DNA of 27,382 nt from CAKUFA01 sp963656345 (GCA_963656345.1 CAVKHY010000021.1:1-27382); one strand, 5' to 3'; positions 7,982-16,381 are shown, counted from the stretch's first letter. Notes: generated by a model from the letters alone, not told the origin. Made by a program: numbers and translations.

Positions 7982-8779
7982 TTAATGTTCCTTTGCCAAC
8001 GCTGTCAGCGTGGGAAGAATCTGAATATTCGTAATCCTGAGATCCAAGCCCAGATACTCTTTTACGTTTTCCATGGCGTCCTGTGCATGCTGGGCAACCG
8101 TCGCCGTAATGGAATCTCCTGCCACATCTGACCCGATCATGGGGCAGCAGAGCATTTTGATCCGTTCATCCGGCAGCACGGAAATCAGCATCCGCATGCC
8201 ATCCAGCTCTGCGCCAAAGAAGTTGCGAAGGGCAATCTCCAGCCGCTCGGAACCGTAATGCCACCGGCCGGAAAGAAAGTCATCACCCTCCGGCAGGGAA
8301 AGATCCACCACCACGCAGGCCTTGTTGGGATCCATCCGGCTGCGCAGCAGCAGCATCTGGCTCTTAACCCGATCAACGCCTACCACCTGACCATCCAGCA
8401 GCTTGCGGAAGAATTCATGGCGGCAGAGCTGAAGCATATCTTTTTCACCGAAGTCATCATTGGAAAAGTCCATATGGGTGCGATTCAATAAGCGCCGAAG
8501 TTCCTCCACAGCACTGACCACTTCCCCCTGATCCTTTCCGGCGGAAAAGATAGGCAGGATAGGAAAATCGGTGGAGAGATACGCCATCAGCAGCTTCTCG
8601 TCATTTTCAGGAAGCGCCATGGCGATACCATCGGCGTGATGCGCCTTGAGAGAATCCACAGCCGCCTTGGCAGAGGAAACAATCCTCGGCTGGCGGAAGC
8701 CCATGTCCTCCCAGGATGAAACTGCACCGAAGGCCGCTTGTACTTCCGGGCGATCGGTCGCCAGCAAAACTTTGTACAT
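7982..8779 (-). CDS. Degenerate response-regulator-like protein without HTH
   Basis: The first 100 residues resemble the receiver of YesN/AraC-type response regulators: MYKVLLATDRPEVQ, then SSWEDMGF, then DGIAMALPE. The phosphoacceptor aspartate is replaced (alanine at about residue 55), the first residue of the acidic pair is Thr8, and the Lys-Pro of the last strand is absent. Residues from about 110 on resemble the YesN middle region (FFRKLLDGQ, then YGSERLEIALRN). The protein stops after EYLGLDLRITN, where YesN proteins would continue into the AraC helix-turn-helix. So it is predicted neither to be phosphorylated nor to bind DNA. The start at 8779 has GGGAGG seven bases upstream; an upstream in-frame extension to 8821 lacks such a site. 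It is the first gene of an operon with the SPFH gene. Function unknown. Confidence 0.72.
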   Translation of the reverse strand: MYKVLLATDRPEVQAAFGAVSSWEDMGFRQPRIVSSAKAAVDSLKAHHADGIAMALPENDEKLLMAYLSTDFPILPIFSAGKDQGEVVSAVEELRRLLNRTHMDFSNDDFGEKDMLQLCRHEFFRKLLDGQVVGVDRVKSQMLLLRSRMDPNKACVVVDLSLPEGDDFLSGRWHYGSERLEIALRNFFGAELDGMRMLISVLPDERIKMLCCPMIGSDVAGDSITATVAQHAQDAMENVKEYLGLDLRITNIQILPTLTALAKEH

Positions 8780-8915
8780 CCATAAACCTCCCGTTGGTCT
8801 TCGGCAAGTCGTTCTTGCCATGCCGATCCTCTCGGCACGGTTCTATTATAGCCTATTTTCGCCCAAAACACAAATGTATCTTACAGCCGCTTTGCCCGAA
8901 GTTACCGGAGTGTGT

Positions 8916-8953
8916 AAAAAAGATTCCCCGCTGCACACAGCAGCAGGGAATCT
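8916..8953 (-). terminator. Intrinsic terminator of the CxxC zinc-protein gene
   Basis: On the minus strand a 14-bp stem with one G-U position (8940-8953 with 8921-8934) and a short loop is followed by TTTTTT. It lies about 50 bases after the stop at 9000. Confidence 0.92.
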
Positions 8954-8999
8954 CTCTTCATCGCCTATCAGCGTTATGATACAGCCCGAAGGCTTTTCA

Positions 9000-9293
9000 T
9001 CAATAACGGTTGTTTGCGCGCTGAGCCTCGAAGCAAGCACGGCAGTACACGGGGCGATCTCCACGGGGCTGGAAGGGCACCTGGGTGGTGCAGCCGCAGC
9101 CATCGCAGATCACTTCGTACATCTGACGAGGAGCATTGTTGCCGCCGTTCTGAGCACGACGAGCAGCACGGCAAGCAGGGCAGCGGCTGGGCTCATTCTG
9201 GAAGCCCTTCTCTGCGAAGAAAGCCTGCTCGGAAGCGGAGAACACGAATTCATTGCCGCAGTCACGGCAGGTCAGGGTCTTATCCTGGTACAT
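9000..9293 (-). CDS. Small double CxxC zinc-ribbon protein
   Basis: A 97-residue protein starting MYQDKTLTCRDCG. The first ribbon is CRDCGNEF with CPACR about 35 residues later; the second is CDGCG with CRACF about 20 residues later, following VPFQPRGDRPVYC. This layout matches the zf-trcl/cxxc_20_cxxc families of short clostridial zinc proteins, for which no function is established. The start at 9293 has AAAGGAGG ten bases upstream. It has its own extended -10 promoter and a strong terminator, so it is monocistronic. Its 5' leader is unusually long, about 120 bases, and contains a sequence complementary to its ribosome binding site. Confidence 0.87.
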   Translation of the reverse strand: MYQDKTLTCRDCGNEFVFSASEQAFFAEKGFQNEPSRCPACRAARRAQNGGNNAPRQMYEVICDGCGCTTQVPFQPRGDRPVYCRACFEAQRANNRY

Positions 9294-9448
9294 AGTGGGA
9301 AAACCTCCTTTATTCTGCACCCATACCATGTTGCCATTCAGTTGCTTCTATTGGGGTCCCGACAAAGGATATGCGTGACAACCAAAGGAGGAATGATGCC
9401 TGGTTGGGTTACAAAGCACATTATAGCATGGGAATGCCAAATTGTACA
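9294..9448 (-). promoter_or_regulatory. Promoter and long leader of the CxxC zinc-protein gene
   Basis: On the minus strand TGTACA (9443-9448), a 17-base spacer and TATAAT (9420-9425) with a TGC extension form a good promoter. The start codon is at 9293, leaving a leader of about 120 bases. The leader carries CCTCCTTT at about 9391-9398, which can pair with the AAAGGAGG ribosome binding site at 9304-9311. Confidence 0.72.
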
Positions 9449-9539
9449 GTCCTTTTCTCCGTTATTTTTTTAACTCCAAAGGTGAAAAGTGTCTGAAATT
9501 CAACAGCTCCCCGGAATGGAAACCAAAGCGCAGCAGGCC

Positions 9540-11408
9540 TTACAGGAAGTACTGGCAGCACACCAGGGTGTAGCTCATCCAGCCCAGCANNNNNNNNNNC
9601 AGCAAAGGCATCACCGGCAGGAAATACCGTGCCTGCACACCGCCGAAGTCGTTGACACCCACCGGTGAGAAGGCCACGTACAAGGTGGTGAACACCATGC
9701 CGATGCTCATGCCGGCAAAGATCAGCATGGCCAGGCGCTTCTTCCAATCCAGCTGCTGGTTCAGGCTTTCCTCATTGTCCGTAAAGGCTGTGAAAGCCAC
9801 CATGCCCAGGTGCAGCCAGCTGAGGAATCCGGTGCATTCTCCTGCGTAGCCCCACAGAGTACGGACAGTGTCGATGAAGTAAAATTGGAACTTTTCAAAT
9901 ATGGTGGAGAAGAAATAGCCCAGATAGGTCAATGGATGTCCGAAGATGAAGGCGAACTGTCCGGCCGTATCGGCTACGTCGCTCTTTGTATCCTGCAAAG
10001 CGACGCTGCCCCCTGCAACGCTGATGGCCATAGCACCCACCACCGCCAGGGTCAGCACCACCATCATCACCTTAAAGCCGACTTTCTGCGCCTTGGTATC
10101 AAACTTGCTTGCAGGCAGCAGCAGCGTCAGCAGCAACATGGGAATGTAAACAATCTTCGTCAGGCTGCCCAGTACAAAGCACAGGGTCATGCCCAATGCC
10201 CGCTGCCAGGTCAGGCGGGTCTTCTTATCCATGATGGCATCCATGACCAAAGCCAGCCCCAGGAAGCACAGCGCCGTTCCCGTAGCATCATAGGACAGAA
10301 CGCATGCCTGATACATGGCGCCCGGATAGAGGGCCACACAGGCCATGGTCATCTTAAACCGGTGAAGTTTCTTCACGGCGGCATAGCTGACCAGCACGTA
10401 GAAAAGCATATTGAACACCCGCGCCAGAATCAGCTGCACCGGGAAAGGAAGTCCCAGTACCCGACCAAGCTTTGCGCCCAAAGCAGGCGCCAGGTAGCCT
10501 ACATCGGAAAAGCTCCAGTGCACCTCCCCAGGCACATCTTCAATATCCGCCGATTTTACGCTCATTGCCTGAAACAGCGCCGCTTCATCCCGTTGGGTAT
10601 CCAGCCGATGAAGCGCCGTACTTTCCACATTCAGGCTCCAGCTCAGGCTGTCCAGCAGGCTGGCATCCCCCGTAATAACAGGATTCGGCCAGGTGCTCAG
10701 CAGGAAAATCCGGCTGGAATGGGTTTGGTCATCAAAGGTCAGGCTGGTGTTGGTGGGCAGACCAATGCTCAGGAAAAGTCCCACGCACAGTGCCACCGTC
10801 AGGAATGCCAGCTCCTGTTTTTTCCCGAAAGCCTTGCGGAAGACGATCAGCAGATACAGACAAGCCGCAGACAGGCCTGTCAACAGCATTCTGTTCCAGT
10901 TCAGGCAGAAGCCGTTATGAATCACGGCTCCGGTCAGGGTCACGTCCCACATGCTGAATTCCACCACCAGACCGATTACCTGCCGATCCAGGATGATGGA
11001 ATCCTCATTCAGGGATTCTATATAAGCAGAACGCACCGTATAGGTGCTTCCATCCTCCATGACGCAGGTCACGTTGTAATACTGTCCACTGGAGGTAGTG
11101 CCGTACAGGGTCAGCTCATGAATGTATCCGGTATAAGGAATGGTCAACAGGTCGCCCTCGCCGGAAAGGGTAATGGCAGTGGTGTCATCCGCCGTCGTCT
11201 CCTCGGCATCTTCCTCCGCATCTTCTTCGTAGGATTCTTCCTCCCCGGCCGTTTCATGCTGAAAGGTGCTCATATTCAGCACGATGTCGCCCTTCTCCTC
11301 TGCCCGAAGCCGAAGCAGGGGCAGCTGACAGCAAACTTCCACAGCAAACATAACAACTGCCATAACCAAGGGCAGCACCATCCATTTGATGATCGATGAC
11401 TTACGCAC
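9540..11408 (-). CDS. DUF2142-type polytopic membrane protein (contains assembly gap)
   Basis: A protein of about 617 residues with an N-terminal helix, a soluble beta-rich stretch containing an Asp/Glu-rich segment (about residues 50-80), and then 10 or so membrane segments. Hallmarks of DUF2142 are the FDDQTHSSR segment, the ALYPGAMYQACVLSYDA segment, LTKIVYIPMLLL, and a late GVQARYFLPVMPLL. Members are usually encoded with glycosyltransferases or envelope polysaccharide genes and resemble GT-C glycosyltransferases, but no reaction is established. The start is a GTG at 11408, seven bases after AAAGGAG, overlapping the last codons of the upstream gene. The 10-N run at 9590-9599 is flanked by CAGCA on both sides; merging it gives MPLLGWMSYT in frame, so the protein is probably complete. 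Confidence 0.86.
   Translation of the reverse strand: MRKSSIIKWMVLPLVMAVVMFAVEVCCQLPLLRLRAEEKGDIVLNMSTFQHETAGEEESYEEDAEEDAEETTADDTTAITLSGEGDLLTIPYTGYIHELTLYGTTSSGQYYNVTCVMEDGSTYTVRSAYIESLNEDSIILDRQVIGLVVEFSMWDVTLTGAVIHNGFCLNWNRMLLTGLSAACLYLLIVFRKAFGKKQELAFLTVALCVGLFLSIGLPTNTSLTFDDQTHSSRIFLLSTWPNPVITGDASLLDSLSWSLNVESTALHRLDTQRDEAALFQAMSVKSADIEDVPGEVHWSFSDVGYLAPALGAKLGRVLGLPFPVQLILARVFNMLFYVLVSYAAVKKLHRFKMTMACVALYPGAMYQACVLSYDATGTALCFLGLALVMDAIMDKKTRLTWQRALGMTLCFVLGSLTKIVYIPMLLLTLLLPASKFDTKAQKVGFKVMMVVLTLAVVGAMAISVAGGSVALQDTKSDVADTAGQFAFIFGHPLTYLGYFFSTIFEKFQFYFIDTVRTLWGYAGECTGFLSWLHLGMVAFTAFTDNEESLNQQLDWKKRLAMLIFAGMSIGMVFTTLYVAFSPVGVNDFGGVQARYFLPVMPLLXXXXLGWMSYTLVCCQYFL
9590..9599. other. Assembly gap (10 N), probably artificial
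   Basis: CAGCA precedes and follows the N-run. Removing the N and one CAGCA copy keeps the frame of the DUF2142 gene and yields a natural-looking segment, so this appears to be an unmerged contig overlap. Confidence 0.8.
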
Positions 11409-12048
11409 GGTAGGACTCCTTTCTGCCGCCAAAGGGCAGGGCACAGGCAAAGCACAGTGCGATCAGCAGGCAAGTGAAGGCAGGCATCCGACCGGCCAAT
11501 GTTTTCCGGTAGGTCAGGCGCAGATTCATAGCGTTCGCTGAATCCGTGGTGCCGTCAGGCAGGGTCAGCACGGCGGCGGCATCTTCTGCTGTCTTTTCAC
11601 CCATGCGCACCGTGACACCCTTTCCCTCCGTGCAGGTGGACGTAATGCTCAGGGTGTACACCTTGCCTTTACTGTCATCCTGGGGCACCGCCAAGGTCAG
11701 GGACACGAAGGCGTTGTTCCGCATATCGGCGACCTCCTGGGTATCCTCCGCCACAACCGTGCCGTTCTCATCCGTCAGGGTCAGGGTCAGGGTGCCGTTC
11801 TTCACCTTCTTCGCATAGTTGGAAAACATGACGCTGACGATGCTCAAGTTGTTTTCCGCTGCGGTAAAGGTTTGGCTGGCGGCAATATCCGTAATCTGCC
11901 CCACGCCGGAGGTATGCTTCTCAATCAAGGAAGACGAAGTTTCGCTGGTCTGCTGATCGCAGCAATAGCCTACGATACCCAATGCCAGAAAAACAGCTGT
12001 CATGCACAGCAGAAAAATTCGTGCCGGGGTGATCCATTTGTGTTCCAT
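11401..12048 (-). CDS. Bitopic membrane protein, partner of the DUF2142 gene
   Basis: The 215 residues comprise an N-terminal helix (IFLLCMTAVFLALGIVGYC), a beta-rich extracytoplasmic region of about 140 residues with repeated LTLTLTDENGT-type strands, and a C-terminal helix (FTCLLIALCFACALPF) followed by a short basic tail. The topology suggests both ends in the cytoplasm and a beta-sandwich outside. I do not recognise a named family. The stop overlaps the GTG start of the DUF2142 gene by eight bases, which implies translational coupling and a joint role, perhaps lipid-linked sugar or envelope polymer handling. AAAGGAG precedes the ATG. No clear promoter is visible in the 90-base gap upstream. 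Confidence 0.82.
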   Translation of the reverse strand: MEHKWITPARIFLLCMTAVFLALGIVGYCCDQQTSETSSSLIEKHTSGVGQITDIAASQTFTAAENNLSIVSVMFSNYAKKVKNGTLTLTLTDENGTVVAEDTQEVADMRNNAFVSLTLAVPQDDSKGKVYTLSITSTCTEGKGVTVRMGEKTAEDAAAVLTLPDGTTDSANAMNLRLTYRKTLAGRMPAFTCLLIALCFACALPFGGRKESYRA

Positions 12049-12097
12049 GAAATACTCCTTTGGTTGAATCCTGTTCGAAAAAACTCATTTTCCCCAT

Positions 12098-12135
12098 GAA
12101 AGACCGACCGGGCGCATACACTCGATCGGTCTTTC
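12098..12135 (-). terminator. Terminator of the YdjG-like gene
   Basis: A perfect 10-bp inverted repeat GAAAGACCGA/TCGGTCTTTC (12098-12107 with 12126-12135) sits directly after the stop at 12138. The stem itself ends in TTTC, and the following sequence is not T-rich, so efficiency is uncertain. The symmetry would let it act in both directions. Confidence 0.55.
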
Positions 12136-12137
12136 AT

Positions 12138-13241
12138 TCAAATCACTCTGTAGAAGAGCATATACAAACCATAGCAGACCGCCGCGCCAATGGCGATGGC
12201 AGCAATCACCCTTGCCGGGCTGACAGGGGCTTCACCGCCGCACTTGCCGGTTTGTCCGTTCACCAGTACATGATACACCTTGCCTTTGTAGGAAAAGCTG
12301 CTCAGGTACATCGGCAGCAGGGTCAGCTTATACTTGGTATCGGTATGCTTGGTATGGATGCTGGATATCTGTGCCTCGTCCGCATAGGAAAGGATGTCTT
12401 CCTGTGCCTTCTCCCGCATGCGGTTCTCAATTCGGTTCTTGGCATCCTGCCAGCCGTCCTCCATGGTCACAGCCGGCTTTTCCGCCGCAAAGCCGCTCAG
12501 GTATTCTGCCCGATAGCGGCACAGTTCCTTCAAATCATAGGGCTGTACCCGTTCCAGGAGCCGCTGCTCCAGCCGCTTGCTGCCGGGAATCAGCAAATCA
12601 TCAAAGACTTCATCCACCCTGCCTGTCGCCGGTTCCCAGCGGGTACGCTGCTCCCGCTGCATTTCCGTCACCTGCTTTCCATCCCGGGTCACCGTACGGG
12701 GAACCTCCACATAGTAATGGTATCCGGCTTCGCCCACGTAGGTGCTGTCCGCCTTGTCGTCATAGGCCCAGTGAGGCAGATATACGCCTGCGATTTGTCC
12801 CAGCTGCGCCATTTTCTTAGCCTTGCTCGGTGCAAAAAGCTTATGCTTCAGCCAGGAGCGGAAGGAGGTCACAGCCGTCTTCTGCGCCACGGCAAAGGGC
12901 AGTACGCTTTCCGGGCGAATACCGGCTTCACTTTGATCTTCCAATACGTGGGGACTGCCGCAGAAGGGACAGAAAGTGGCACTTTCATTCTCGCCAAGCA
13001 CGGTTTGCGCACCGCAGCCCTCGCAGCGGATGACCCGCTTCTTATCGCCCCAGTCACGTGTTACCGCCGTGGGTGCATCCCCAAGGGCATACTCCATAGG
13101 CGGCGTATGGTCTTTCTCCACCTGCGTGACAGAGCCGCAGAAGGGGCACTTCATATTCCCGCTTTCAGGATCCCACACAGGTCTTCCGCCACAGCCTTTG
13201 CAGGAAAACGTTTCTGTTGCTTGCTGCTGAACATCAGTCAT
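12138..13241 (-). CDS. Zinc-ribbon membrane protein, YdjG-like
   Basis: The 367 residues start with a zinc ribbon (CKGCGGRPVWD then CPFCGS), followed by a second (CEGCGAQTVL then CPFCGSPHVL). Then comes the conserved region PESVLPFAVAQKTAVTSFRSWLKHKLFAPS and PHWAYDDKADSTYVGEAG (both shortened here from longer conserved blocks), and a C-terminal helix (IAAIAIGAAVCYGLYMLFY). This matches the YdjG family, which is often mis-annotated as PriA-like or replication protein because of the ribbons. In Bacillus, YdjG forms a membrane complex with YdjH and the SPFH protein YdjI. The SPFH homologue is encoded at 6983-7969. GGAGGAG lies seven bases before the ATG. The single C-terminal helix would anchor the ribbons in the cytoplasm. 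Confidence 0.87.
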   Translation of the reverse strand: MTDVQQQATETFSCKGCGGRPVWDPESGNMKCPFCGSVTQVEKDHTPPMEYALGDAPTAVTRDWGDKKRVIRCEGCGAQTVLGENESATFCPFCGSPHVLEDQSEAGIRPESVLPFAVAQKTAVTSFRSWLKHKLFAPSKAKKMAQLGQIAGVYLPHWAYDDKADSTYVGEAGYHYYVEVPRTVTRDGKQVTEMQREQRTRWEPATGRVDEVFDDLLIPGSKRLEQRLLERVQPYDLKELCRYRAEYLSGFAAEKPAVTMEDGWQDAKNRIENRMREKAQEDILSYADEAQISSIHTKHTDTKYKLTLLPMYLSSFSYKGKVYHVLVNGQTGKCGGEAPVSPARVIAAIAIGAAVCYGLYMLFYRVI

Positions 13242-13283
13242 GTTGATGCTCCTCCGTCAGTCTTTATACTCAGATGCATAAAC

Positions 13284-13312
13284 AGTATACCATAGGTTCG
13301 GAAAAGGTGCAA
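13284..13312 (-). promoter_or_regulatory. Probable promoter of the YdjG-like gene
   Basis: On the minus strand TTGCAC (13307-13312), 17 bases, then TATACT (13284-13289). The -10 is good, the -35 only half-matching. It lies about 43 bases upstream of the start codon. Confidence 0.55.
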
Positions 13313-13327
13313 TCAGCGCCCCTTGTC

Positions 13328-16300
13328 TCAATGTCCGGATAGCCGCACCGTTTTGATTTCAAAGGGTCGGAAGGTCAAAGCAACTTTTCCGTTCACGTCC
13401 GGCACCTCCTCCAGAGGTTCCTCCAGCATATTGCACAGGGTGATTCTTTCTGCCGGGAGATTCAAGGCCAGCACCGCATCGCAGGAGGCATGCTTGCTTT
13501 CATATAGGCGAATGATCACGTCCCCGGATCCGTCCTCCGCCGCCTTCACCGTTTCGATGATGACGCTGCTGCTTCCCTCCACATGCATCAACGAGCCTGT
13601 TTTTTTGGTACCCTGTGCCTTGGTCACCGGTACATTCAGCTCATAGCCTTGGTGTACCACATCGCTTTCCACGAAAGGGCCGTCCCAGACATAATAGCTG
13701 TAGGTAAAGTGATGCTCGCCCCGATCTGCCGTCAGATCCGGACAGGTAGAGGCACGGAGCAGGGTCAGGGCAATTTCATCCCCCAGCATGCTGACGCCAT
13801 ACTTGCAGTCGTTCAGCACGGCTGCGCCGCGATTTTCATCACACAAGGCAGTATAGCGATGGTTGCACACCTCGAAGCGATCCGCATCATAGGGACGGCT
13901 CCGATGGGTGGGACGTTTCACGTAACCGAATTGAATTTCATTGATGCCTTCCTCGGTACAGATGCCTGTTGCAAAGCTTACCTTCAGCAGGCGATGGCAT
14001 TCCTGCCAGTCCACCTTGGTGTCAAAGTCCACCCGGGCACTGCCTGCCTCCAGCGAAATCTGCTGCACCCACAGGGAACGATCCAGAANNNNNNNNNNCC
14101 GGGTAACCTCCACCACGGCTTTCCATGGCGTATCTTCAAGAATTTGCAGCGTAGCTTCCGTAGGGATGGACACGCCCTGCCGGTCATACATGCTGTCAAT
14201 ATCCCAAGCGTCGAACAACCGGGGCACATCCTTGTACATTTTCAGCACATTGCCTTTGCCGCTGATGCGCTGGTGCCCCGCCTGATCCCGGCAGTCAATG
14301 ATTTCGCCCAGCTGATTCAGCTTCACGCAAAGGATACCGTTATCCATGGTCACGCCCTCTTCATCCTGCTGCACCGATACTGGGAAGGCCGGCAGATCTT
14401 CATCCACCTCCGACGTCCAGCCGCAAGCAGGAATATGGGCAATGCCGTATCCTTTCTCTGTCTTTACCAATGCATTCCGATCCCAGGAAAGGCTGTTGAA
14501 ATAGGTGGTGCCTTCCCCCTCAGTCAATGCGGCGCAGGAAGCGTTGACCACGTTTCTCCCGTTGGCCAGGATCTCCACATACAGCGTCCGTGCCTCGTCA
14601 TATACCCGGGCAATGGAGCTGCCGGGGAGAATGTCATGGAACTGGTTCAGCAGCACATGCTTCCAGCATTGATCCAGCACCGCCATGGGATAGGGACGCT
14701 TGTCCATGGCAGCCACTGCCCACATTTCCGCTTCCCGGAGCATGATTTCGCTCTTTCGGTTGCCCCGCTTGATGGCCGCTTGACCGGTATACGTGCCCCG
14801 GTGGCACTGGAAATACAGTTCCCCTACATACCGATGCTTGGGTGCGCCCTCCTCCGCCAGATAATCGCTGAAGAATTTTTCCGGGGCTTCCATGGTTGCC
14901 TTGGGCACGCCTTCCAGGTCTTCCTCCCGGCGGAGATACTCAATATCATCCCGGGTAGGGCCGCCGCCGCCGTCCCCATAGCCAAAGGGCAGCAGGAATC
15001 GATCCAAGTCCCGCTTCTGTACCCGGTTCTTCCACCGATCCGACAGGGTAGCCGGATCCGTACGGGACGTATAGTCCATGTGCAGGAAGGAGGTGATTTC
15101 ACTGCCGTCCATGCCCTGCCAGGTAAAGTAATGATAAGGGAACCGATCCGAACCGTTGTAGGTCCAGAAGATTTTCTGGGTGGTCAGGTATTTGACATTG
15201 CACCCCTTTAGCAGCTGGGGCAGCACGGCACTGTAACCAAAGGTATCCGGCAGCCACAGGGTTTGGCAATCGATGCCGAATTCTTCCTGATAGAACCGTT
15301 TGCCGTGAATCAGCTGACGAATCAAGCTCTCACCGGAGGTCATGTTAGTGTCCGGCTCCACCCACATGCTGCCGTCGGCAATCCACTGCCCGGTGCGAAT
15401 CTTCTCCTTGACTTTCTCATACAGCTCGGGATACAGGGTTTTGCAGATTTGATAGGTCTCCGGGGTACTTTGCAAAAACTTGTATTCCGGATACATGTCC
15501 ATGAGCCGGATCTGCTGAGCAAAAGTGCGGGCAACCTTCCGTTCCGTTTCCCGATAAGGCCACAGCCAGCACACATCCAGGTGGGCGTTGCCGATGGCGG
15601 TGAACCGAGGCATAGTAGAGCCGTTATGGGCAGATAGGGCCGGCTTCAGCATTGCCCGTACACGGGCATAATTTTCCAGGCGCTGCTGCCGCGGCTGCTC
15701 AAAATCCGTCTCCAGCATGAAGGTTTCCAGTGCTTCCTCCAGGCGGCACAGGCGCAGAGAAGCAGGATCCACGGCAGACCTTGCAAGGTTCAGGGTCATG
15801 ACGTCCATCCACAGCTGATAGGCTTCCTCATGCCAAATGCCCCAAGTGCTGTGCCCCACGGTTTGCCGCAGTTCCTGCTCATCCCGGTGCGCATAGTCGC
15901 CTTCGTCCGGGCGAATGGGTCCGGTGGAGCAGCTAAGCCCGGTTTCGCTTTGGGGATAATCATGGCCGGCGTAGGCCTCCATCAGCAGATGAAAGGTCTG
16001 CCCCGGCTGAAAATCATTGGTCAGTACCTGATCGCAAATGTAATGGTGAGACTCTTTCACCCATTCCGCACGGCGGGTACCGAAGGCTTCTCCATTAACA
16101 AACAGGGTTGCCTCGCCCCCCGCGTTCAGGCTCATCACCAGCCGCTTGCCCTGCAGCTCCGCACCCGGGGCAATATCGCCCCGGAACCAGGCATATTCCC
16201 AGGTGCAGCCCCAGGCCGTACCCTCCGGCATGGGTGCAAAAGTTCCCTGTTCCGCTTCCTCTGGCGAAAGCAAGTCGTAGGTGTTGAATCCTTCCAGGTC

Positions 16301-16381
16301 GATCGTGCCCATGGGCTGATAAAATTCCTTCTTCAGGGTGTTCAGCCAGTGCTTCAGCCTGTCTTCCCATTCCGGTTTCAT
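13328..16381 (-). CDS. GH38 alpha-mannosidase (contains assembly gap)
   Basis: It is predicted to hydrolyse alpha-linked mannose from oligosaccharides with retention, using a zinc ion. The roughly 1010-residue length fits the bacterial GH38 class. Key residues are visible: zinc ligands His267 and Asp269 in GNAHLDVCWLW, the nucleophile Asp379 in LPDTFGYS, and His527 in CHRGTYT. An N-terminal beta region precedes the catalytic domain, and a long beta-rich C-terminal half ends in the FRPFEIKTVRLS strand. There is no signal peptide, so it acts in the cytoplasm on imported oligosaccharides. The start has AAAGGGGA six bases upstream. A 10-N run at 14089-14098 lies between VTR and LDRSLWVQQ and keeps frame only by chance of N count. 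Its CUT1 transporter partner may be at 3514-6782. Confidence 0.95.
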   Translation of the reverse strand: MKPEWEDRLKHWLNTLKKEFYQPMGTIDLEGFNTYDLLSPEEAEQGTFAPMPEGTAWGCTWEYAWFRGDIAPGAELQGKRLVMSLNAGGEATLFVNGEAFGTRRAEWVKESHHYICDQVLTNDFQPGQTFHLLMEAYAGHDYPQSETGLSCSTGPIRPDEGDYAHRDEQELRQTVGHSTWGIWHEEAYQLWMDVMTLNLARSAVDPASLRLCRLEEALETFMLETDFEQPRQQRLENYARVRAMLKPALSAHNGSTMPRFTAIGNAHLDVCWLWPYRETERKVARTFAQQIRLMDMYPEYKFLQSTPETYQICKTLYPELYEKVKEKIRTGQWIADGSMWVEPDTNMTSGESLIRQLIHGKRFYQEEFGIDCQTLWLPDTFGYSAVLPQLLKGCNVKYLTTQKIFWTYNGSDRFPYHYFTWQGMDGSEITSFLHMDYTSRTDPATLSDRWKNRVQKRDLDRFLLPFGYGDGGGGPTRDDIEYLRREEDLEGVPKATMEAPEKFFSDYLAEEGAPKHRYVGELYFQCHRGTYTGQAAIKRGNRKSEIMLREAEMWAVAAMDKRPYPMAVLDQCWKHVLLNQFHDILPGSSIARVYDEARTLYVEILANGRNVVNASCAALTEGEGTTYFNSLSWDRNALVKTEKGYGIAHIPACGWTSEVDEDLPAFPVSVQQDEEGVTMDNGILCVKLNQLGEIIDCRDQAGHQRISGKGNVLKMYKDVPRLFDAWDIDSMYDRQGVSIPTEATLQILEDTPWKAVVEVTRXXXXLDRSLWVQQISLEAGSARVDFDTKVDWQECHRLLKVSFATGICTEEGINEIQFGYVKRPTHRSRPYDADRFEVCNHRYTALCDENRGAAVLNDCKYGVSMLGDEIALTLLRASTCPDLTADRGEHHFTYSYYVWDGPFVESDVVHQGYELNVPVTKAQGTKKTGSLMHVEGSSSVIIETVKAAEDGSGDVIIRLYESKHASCDAVLALNLPAERITLCNMLEEPLEEVPDVNGKVALTFRPFEIKTVRLSGH
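14089..14098. other. Assembly gap (10 N) inside the alpha-mannosidase
   Basis: Unlike the other two N-runs, the flanks (CCAGAA and CCGGGT) do not share an obvious overlap, so a few real bases may be missing. Reading frame on the minus strand needs 3n+1 true bases between CGG and TTCTGG. Confidence 0.75.

Noticed and set aside
9810..11399. Long plus-strand open frame opposite the DUF2142 gene, and similar long antisense frames at 5316-6767, 13583-15211, 15830-17107 and 24331-25815
   Set aside because: Each lies opposite a gene with clear family motifs, is rich in His/Gln/Cys/Arg and lacks a plausible ribosome binding site or family match. They follow from the GC-rich third positions of the real genes.
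12138..13241. PriA-like replication protein
   Set aside because: Only the zinc ribbons are shared; there is no helicase motif, and the C-terminal membrane helix and conserved core fit the YdjG family.
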